A stretch of DNA of 64,000 nucleotides, from assembly GCA_963511305.1 (NCBI GenBank), contig CAUPIJ010000006.1:24282-88281 (forward strand), written 5' to 3'. This document shows, in pieces, positions 60,809 through 64,000 of this stretch. This DNA is from Propionimicrobium sp963511305. Its GTDB lineage: Bacteria; Actinomycetota; Actinomycetes; Propionibacteriales; Propionibacteriaceae. A model generated the notes under the pieces. That model made no database searches, was not told the DNA's origin, and was given only the letters and a program-made list of their open reading frames with translations. Position numbers and translations under genes: made by a program. Position 1 is the first letter of the stretch. Each line of letters starts with the position of its first letter.

Positions 60809-61809
60809 GCCGCCTCCTCAACTGCCTTGAGGCGTGGATCGAGCATGCGGTAGACGATATCGACCAGCGTGTTGATGATCAGGACTAGCGCCACCAGGAT
60901 CATGACGACTGACTGCACCACAGGAAGGTCTCGCTGCCCCACTGCGCTGATCAGGTAACTGCCTAGACCTGGCAGGCTAAAGACTCTCTCGACGACAATA
61001 GAACCAACCAACAGACTGGCCAGCTGCAAGCCCAAAATGGTGATCACCTGCAGGCTGGCGTTTCTGATTCCGTGCCGAATAATCGCTGGGCGAAAGCGCC
61101 AACCGATGGCTCGGGCAGTGCGGAAGTAGTCCTGCTGCAAGACGTCTACGAATGCCGACCTGGTATAGCGGGTAAGGATGGCACCCTGGACTGCAGCCAG
61201 AGACGTTACCGGCAGAAGCAGGTGCCAAGCCCAAATCAAGGGATTTTCCATGAACTCCACGTAGCCGTTGGCGGGTAACCACCCTAGCCAGACCGAGAAT
61301 ACGATCACCAGGAGCAGACCTGCCAGGAAGGCTGGGATTGCCATCCCGAGCTGGCTGAGTGCGGAAACCAGGGTTCCGGACGGCTTGTCTCGGTGGGCGG
61401 CGGAGTAGGCGCCGAGCGGTAGGGCTATTCCGACGGCAGCAATCATGCCGAAAATCACCAGGCTGAACGTTACGCCCAGTCGCCTGCCCAGTTGTTCGGC
61501 TATCGGCTGGTGGGTGAAGAGCGATGAGCCGAGATCACCGCGTAACAAACCAGAGACCCACTCCAGGTATCGCCTGGGCAATGGTTCGTCCAGATTCATC
61601 GATTCCCGCAGAGCTGCTACCGACTGCGGATCCGCGTTCTGTCCCAATATGACACCTGCGATGTCGCCAGGAAGCAGATTTACCAGTAGGAATACGACCA
61701 GCGACGCGGCCAGTAGGCTCAAGAACAGAGAGCCTAATCGGCTAGCGATGAATCTGAGACTAGCCGGCCATGCAAGCTGACTTGGCCTCGCAGCTACCTT
61801 GGTCATCAC
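60805..61809 (-). CDS. Oligopeptide/dipeptide ABC importer permease (DppB-like)
   Basis: Permease of 334 residues with six helices and the long first periplasmic loop of DppB (LPGDIAGVILGQNADPQSVA, then LRESMNLDEPLPRRYLEW). The EAA loop is FVDVLQQDYFRTARAIGW, and the C-terminal LVDIVYRMLDPRLK is typical. The start codon region overlaps the substrate-binding protein stop by one base. Substrate class (peptide or nickel) is not separable by the permease alone. Confidence 0.93.
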   Translation of the reverse strand: MMTKVAARPSQLAWPASLRFIASRLGSLFLSLLAASLVVFLLVNLLPGDIAGVILGQNADPQSVAALRESMNLDEPLPRRYLEWVSGLLRGDLGSSLFTHQPIAEQLGRRLGVTFSLVIFGMIAAVGIALPLGAYSAAHRDKPSGTLVSALSQLGMAIPAFLAGLLLVIVFSVWLGWLPANGYVEFMENPLIWAWHLLLPVTSLAAVQGAILTRYTRSAFVDVLQQDYFRTARAIGWRFRPAIIRHGIRNASLQVITILGLQLASLLVGSIVVERVFSLPGLGSYLISAVGQRDLPVVQSVVMILVALVLIINTLVDIVYRMLDPRLKAVEEAA

Positions 61810-63311
61810 TACTCGTTGATGGCTACGTTCGTCAGATCGAAGCTAAGCGCGGTCGCGTTGGCGCTGATGCCGACTATCTCCGGCTTGGTCACCACGAGAT
61901 TAGGCAGCAGCCACAAGAACCCAGCGCCAGCCTGGTCTGAAATTATCTTTGCGGCCTTCTTCATCAGCTCGACCTGCTGTTCCTCGGGAGCAGCGTCGGC
62001 CTCCTCGATCGTCTTGCGGAACTCCTCGTTATCGAAGTGCCAGTAGTAGTCGGGATTAGCAAATCGAGTGATGTCACGCGGTTCGACGTGCGAGACGATC
62101 GTGAGATCGTAGTTGGACTTGACCATCACCTCATCGATCCAGCGAGCCGGGAATTCAAGCTGCTCGATGTTTATCTTGATGCCGACCTGAGAGAGCAGGC
62201 TGCTGATGTAGGCTGCCGAGTCAATCGCATATGGCAGCGTCGGCACTCGCATGTTTAGGGTGAGGCCGTCGGCGTAGCCAGCTTCCTTCAGCAGCTCTTT
62301 GGCCTTTTCAGGGTCGTAAGGGTAGGCCTCTGAGAGATCCTCGTACCAGGGCTCGAACGGAGGAACCATCGAGCCGATCAGCGTGCCTTTGCCTGCCCAG
62401 ACGGCCTCAAGCAGAGCCTTCTTATCGATCGCGTAGTTGATGGCTTGGCGGACTCTGACGTCCTTTAGGGGTTCGCGCTGCTGGTTCATGCCCAGCACGA
62501 CCTCGCCATTGGTGTAACCCTCGAGCACCTTGAACTGGTCGTTATTCTCGAATTGGCTGAGGGCCTGGGGAGCAGTCACATTACGGATGATGTCGATACT
62601 GCCTGCGGCCATCGCGTTATTCATGGCGTTCGGGTCAGCGAAATATTTGAAGGTGACGCCCGCCACCCGAGCGGGGGTTCCCCAGTATTCGGGGTCGCGG
62701 ATCAGCCTGATTTCCTCGCCCTGCAGCCAGGCGTCTAGCTTGTACGGGCCAGAACCAGCGGTCTGGGTAGCGAGGTCACCGGAGGCAAGCACATTTGGGT
62801 CGTAGATGATGCCAGCCGGACCAGCCATCGAATACAGCCAGAAGTTACTGGGATGTTTTAGTTTTATTTCGACGGTGTCTTCGTCTTTAGCCTCGACGGA
62901 TTCCACAGGCTCCATCTCAGCCTTGCGGGTCTTGCTGGTGCGCTCGTCGTTAATGGTGTAGTTGATGGACTTGACGACAGCTTCGGCATCTACCGGGGCT
63001 CCGCTGGCGAACTTAGCCCCCGAACGGATCGAGAACGTGTAGGTCATGCGGTCGGACGAGATCTGGTACTCGCTGGCCAACAACCGCTGCAGATTGCCCT
63101 GCTCGTCGGTGCGTAGGAGCGGTTGGTAGACGTTGTAGAGCAGCGCTTCTGAGATTGCTGCGGCGTCGTTGGCAGAGATGTCCAGTGTGCTGGGCGTGGT
63201 GTGGGTGCCGACGACGAGGATTCTGTCGTGCGGAGCCACCTCCGGGCTAGTGCTACAGCCGCTGAGAATCAGCAACAACGAAATGATGCACGTCAGTGCT
63301 TTCCGAAACAT
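61809..63311 (-). CDS. ABC importer substrate-binding lipoprotein (family 5)
   Basis: Extracellular solute-binding protein of the peptide/nickel family, 500 residues. The signal is lipoprotein type: CIISLLLILSGC with the lipobox Cys at about residue 19, followed by STSPEVAPHDR. Family 5 motifs are YQPLLRTDEQGNLQRLLASEY, TFSIRSGAKFASGAPVDAEAV and AINYAIDKKALLEAVWAGKG. First gene of the importer operon and coupled to the permease. Probably takes up oligopeptides, useful to a host-associated fermenter; nickel or other ligands cannot be excluded. Confidence 0.93.
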   Translation of the reverse strand: MFRKALTCIISLLLILSGCSTSPEVAPHDRILVVGTHTTPSTLDISANDAAAISEALLYNVYQPLLRTDEQGNLQRLLASEYQISSDRMTYTFSIRSGAKFASGAPVDAEAVVKSINYTINDERTSKTRKAEMEPVESVEAKDEDTVEIKLKHPSNFWLYSMAGPAGIIYDPNVLASGDLATQTAGSGPYKLDAWLQGEEIRLIRDPEYWGTPARVAGVTFKYFADPNAMNNAMAAGSIDIIRNVTAPQALSQFENNDQFKVLEGYTNGEVVLGMNQQREPLKDVRVRQAINYAIDKKALLEAVWAGKGTLIGSMVPPFEPWYEDLSEAYPYDPEKAKELLKEAGYADGLTLNMRVPTLPYAIDSAAYISSLLSQVGIKINIEQLEFPARWIDEVMVKSNYDLTIVSHVEPRDITRFANPDYYWHFDNEEFRKTIEEADAAPEEQQVELMKKAAKIISDQAGAGFLWLLPNLVVTKPEIVGISANATALSFDLTNVAINE

Positions 63312-63408
63312 GATCCTCCATATGCTCTGCGCGATGCCTGGACATCTTAGGACAGTTTAGCGACTAACGCTGTTAGGCCACAGGAGCGCCCGCGGGGAGG
63401 CCGAGATT

Positions 63409-63436
63409 TTGATTTCGCGAAACGTTCGCCTATAGT
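63409..63436 (+). promoter_or_regulatory. Promoter of initiator tRNA-Met
   Basis: TTGATT at 63409-63414 and TATAGT at 63431-63436 are separated by 16 bp. Transcription would begin near 63443, 5 bp before the tRNA. Confidence 0.65.
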
Positions 63437-63447
63437 AGATCAGACGC

Positions 63448-63521
63448 CGCGGGGTGGAGCAGTTCGGTAGCTCGCCGGGCTCATAACCCGGAGGTCGCAG
63501 GTTCAAATCCTGCCCCCGCTA
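63448..63521 (+). tRNA. Initiator tRNA-fMet (CAT)
   Basis: A 74-nt cloverleaf with anticodon CAT in loop CTCATAA. The anticodon stem ends with the three G-C pairs (CCGGG/CCCGG) of initiator tRNAs, and the first acceptor pair is mismatched (C1 against T72), as expected for an initiator. T-arm GCAGG-TTCAAAT-CCTGC, discriminator A. CCA is not encoded in the gene. Confidence 0.97.
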
Positions 63522-63527
63522 CGAGAT

Positions 63528-63557
63528 AAAGAGGGATCCGGAGGGGTCCCTCTTTTT
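63528..63557 (+). terminator. Rho-independent terminator of tRNA-fMet
   Basis: AAAGAGGGA at 63528-63536 pairs with TCCCTCTTT at 63547-63555, with a GC-rich inner stem and a T-run overlapping the 3' arm. It begins 7 bp after the tRNA. Confidence 0.85.
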
Positions 63558-63670
63558 ATTTCCGCCGCCAAGCTGAGATAATTCAGATACCTATGTGTGG
63601 GGATGATCCCCGTTGTTTTGGGTAAGCGGCCAAAATGTGGTGCTCTGTTTGGGCGTGTCGCGCCTTGTTT

Positions 63671-64000
63671 TCATCGTTGGGCCCAGCCTTTTCTGATGTG
63701 TAGGGATCCGTCTTGGTAGGCGGTGTCGTAGTCGATAGCGGTGTCGTAGCTAGCCGGGCCGATATGTTCTAGGGCTGACGGTTTTGGCTTGGGGCCGTTG
63801 GTGTCGTGACGATGGCCGTTCAGCCAGGCGACCGGGTCTGCAGGATCAATGGAATTTTGGTTTAACAGCCACTCGACGCCAGTTTTCATGTGAGCTTCGC
63901 TCATGCCTCGATGCGCATTAAGCAGGCGACGGATCGCGGCGTTAACACCGCCTTCCAGCCGGCTAGTAGTTCGTTGAATATCCAGGCCAACAAATTGGGG
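63671..64000 (-). mobile_element. C-terminal part of an IS1249-like transposase (cut by right edge)
   Basis: The last 109 codons of a transposase, reading on the minus strand from the window edge. The segment GLDIQRTTSRLEGGVNAAIR and LLNAHRGMSEAHMKTGVEWLLN matches the C-terminal region of the IS1249 group (IS256/MULE-type DDE transposases), which has an R-T-T-x-R-x-E-G-G-x-N motif near the catalytic Glu. The frame is open from the edge to the TAG at 63671, so this part is not visibly broken. I see no clear terminal inverted repeat between 63560 and 63670. It lies 150 bp beyond initiator tRNA-Met. Confidence 0.75.

Noticed and set aside
63599..63611. GGGGATGATCCCC resembles the 3' half of type I-E CRISPR repeats of actinobacteria
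   Set aside because: Only one copy, no 5' half of a repeat, no spacers and no cas genes nearby; a short palindrome is sufficient explanation.

Overview
The window is chromosomal DNA of an actinobacterium, most likely a facultatively anaerobic, fermentative member of the Actinomycetaceae or a close relative. The lineage is supported by AdnAB helicase-nuclease, NucS mismatch endonuclease, a WhiB1-like iron-sulfur regulator next to a PdtaS-type kinase, a SigR/SigH sigma factor with its zinc anti-sigma factor, the 24-residue ribosomal protein bL37, DUF3107, DUF2505 and DUF6912 proteins, and many GTG/TTG starts. Base composition looks like the mid-50s % GC by eye. Fermentation is suggested by a pyruvate formate-lyase locus and by a type II NADH dehydrogenase gene that survives only as a broken stub.

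Layout. 1-5.3 kb: adnB (cut by the left edge), adnA, a cold-shock protein, DUF3107 and a ferritin-like protein. 5.4-13.9 kb: DEAD-box helicase, ddh, a decayed MFS transporter, a PanE-like reductase, trpS, a PHP phosphoesterase, and a free-standing N-terminal half of NAD-glutamate dehydrogenase without its catalytic domain. 14-20 kb: secA, hpf, comF and a long DivIVA-like coiled-coil protein. 19.8-24.4 kb: a radical SAM/SPASM protein, pflA, a separately encoded glycyl-radical subunit and a C-terminally short pflB. 24.6-28.8 kb: nucS, the ndh remnant, a small Cys-rich protein, a hydrolase, a cobalamin adenosyltransferase and a secreted cell-wall hydrolase. 29-46.2 kb, all on the minus strand: lysA, hom, thrH, rho, rpmE, prfA, a prmC-tsaC fusion, wecA, atpI, atpZ and atpBEFHAGDC. 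46.3-50.1 kb: tRNA-Arg, two tandem GT87-type membrane glycosyltransferases and an SMP-30 protein. 50.2-58.4 kb: whiB1, pdtaS, bL37, rshA, sigH, a DoxX protein, aroA, rsgA, hisN and serA. 58.4-63.3 kb: an oligopeptide-type ABC importer. 63.4-64 kb: initiator tRNA-Met and the end of an IS1249-like transposase running off the right edge.

How the genes connect. ddh and lysA make and decarboxylate meso-diaminopimelate. hom is followed directly by thrH rather than thrB, so homoserine phosphate may be made by the phosphotransferase route; ThrH may also act as phosphoserine phosphatase downstream of SerA. The F-type ATP synthase with its two accessory membrane proteins sits in the usual actinobacterial rho-prfA-prmC-wecA-atp block. 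The thiol-stress regulators sigH-rshA have a visible SigR-type promoter and appear autoregulated.

Most notable observations: the pyruvate formate-lyase split into two polypeptides exactly at the glycyl-radical domain; the orphan regulatory half of the large NAD-glutamate dehydrogenase, with a strong ribosome-binding site and coupling to the next gene; the hom-thrH pair; the SigR promoter almost abutting an N-terminally extended sigma factor; and two pseudogenes (ndh, MFS) that point to ongoing loss of respiratory and transport functions.
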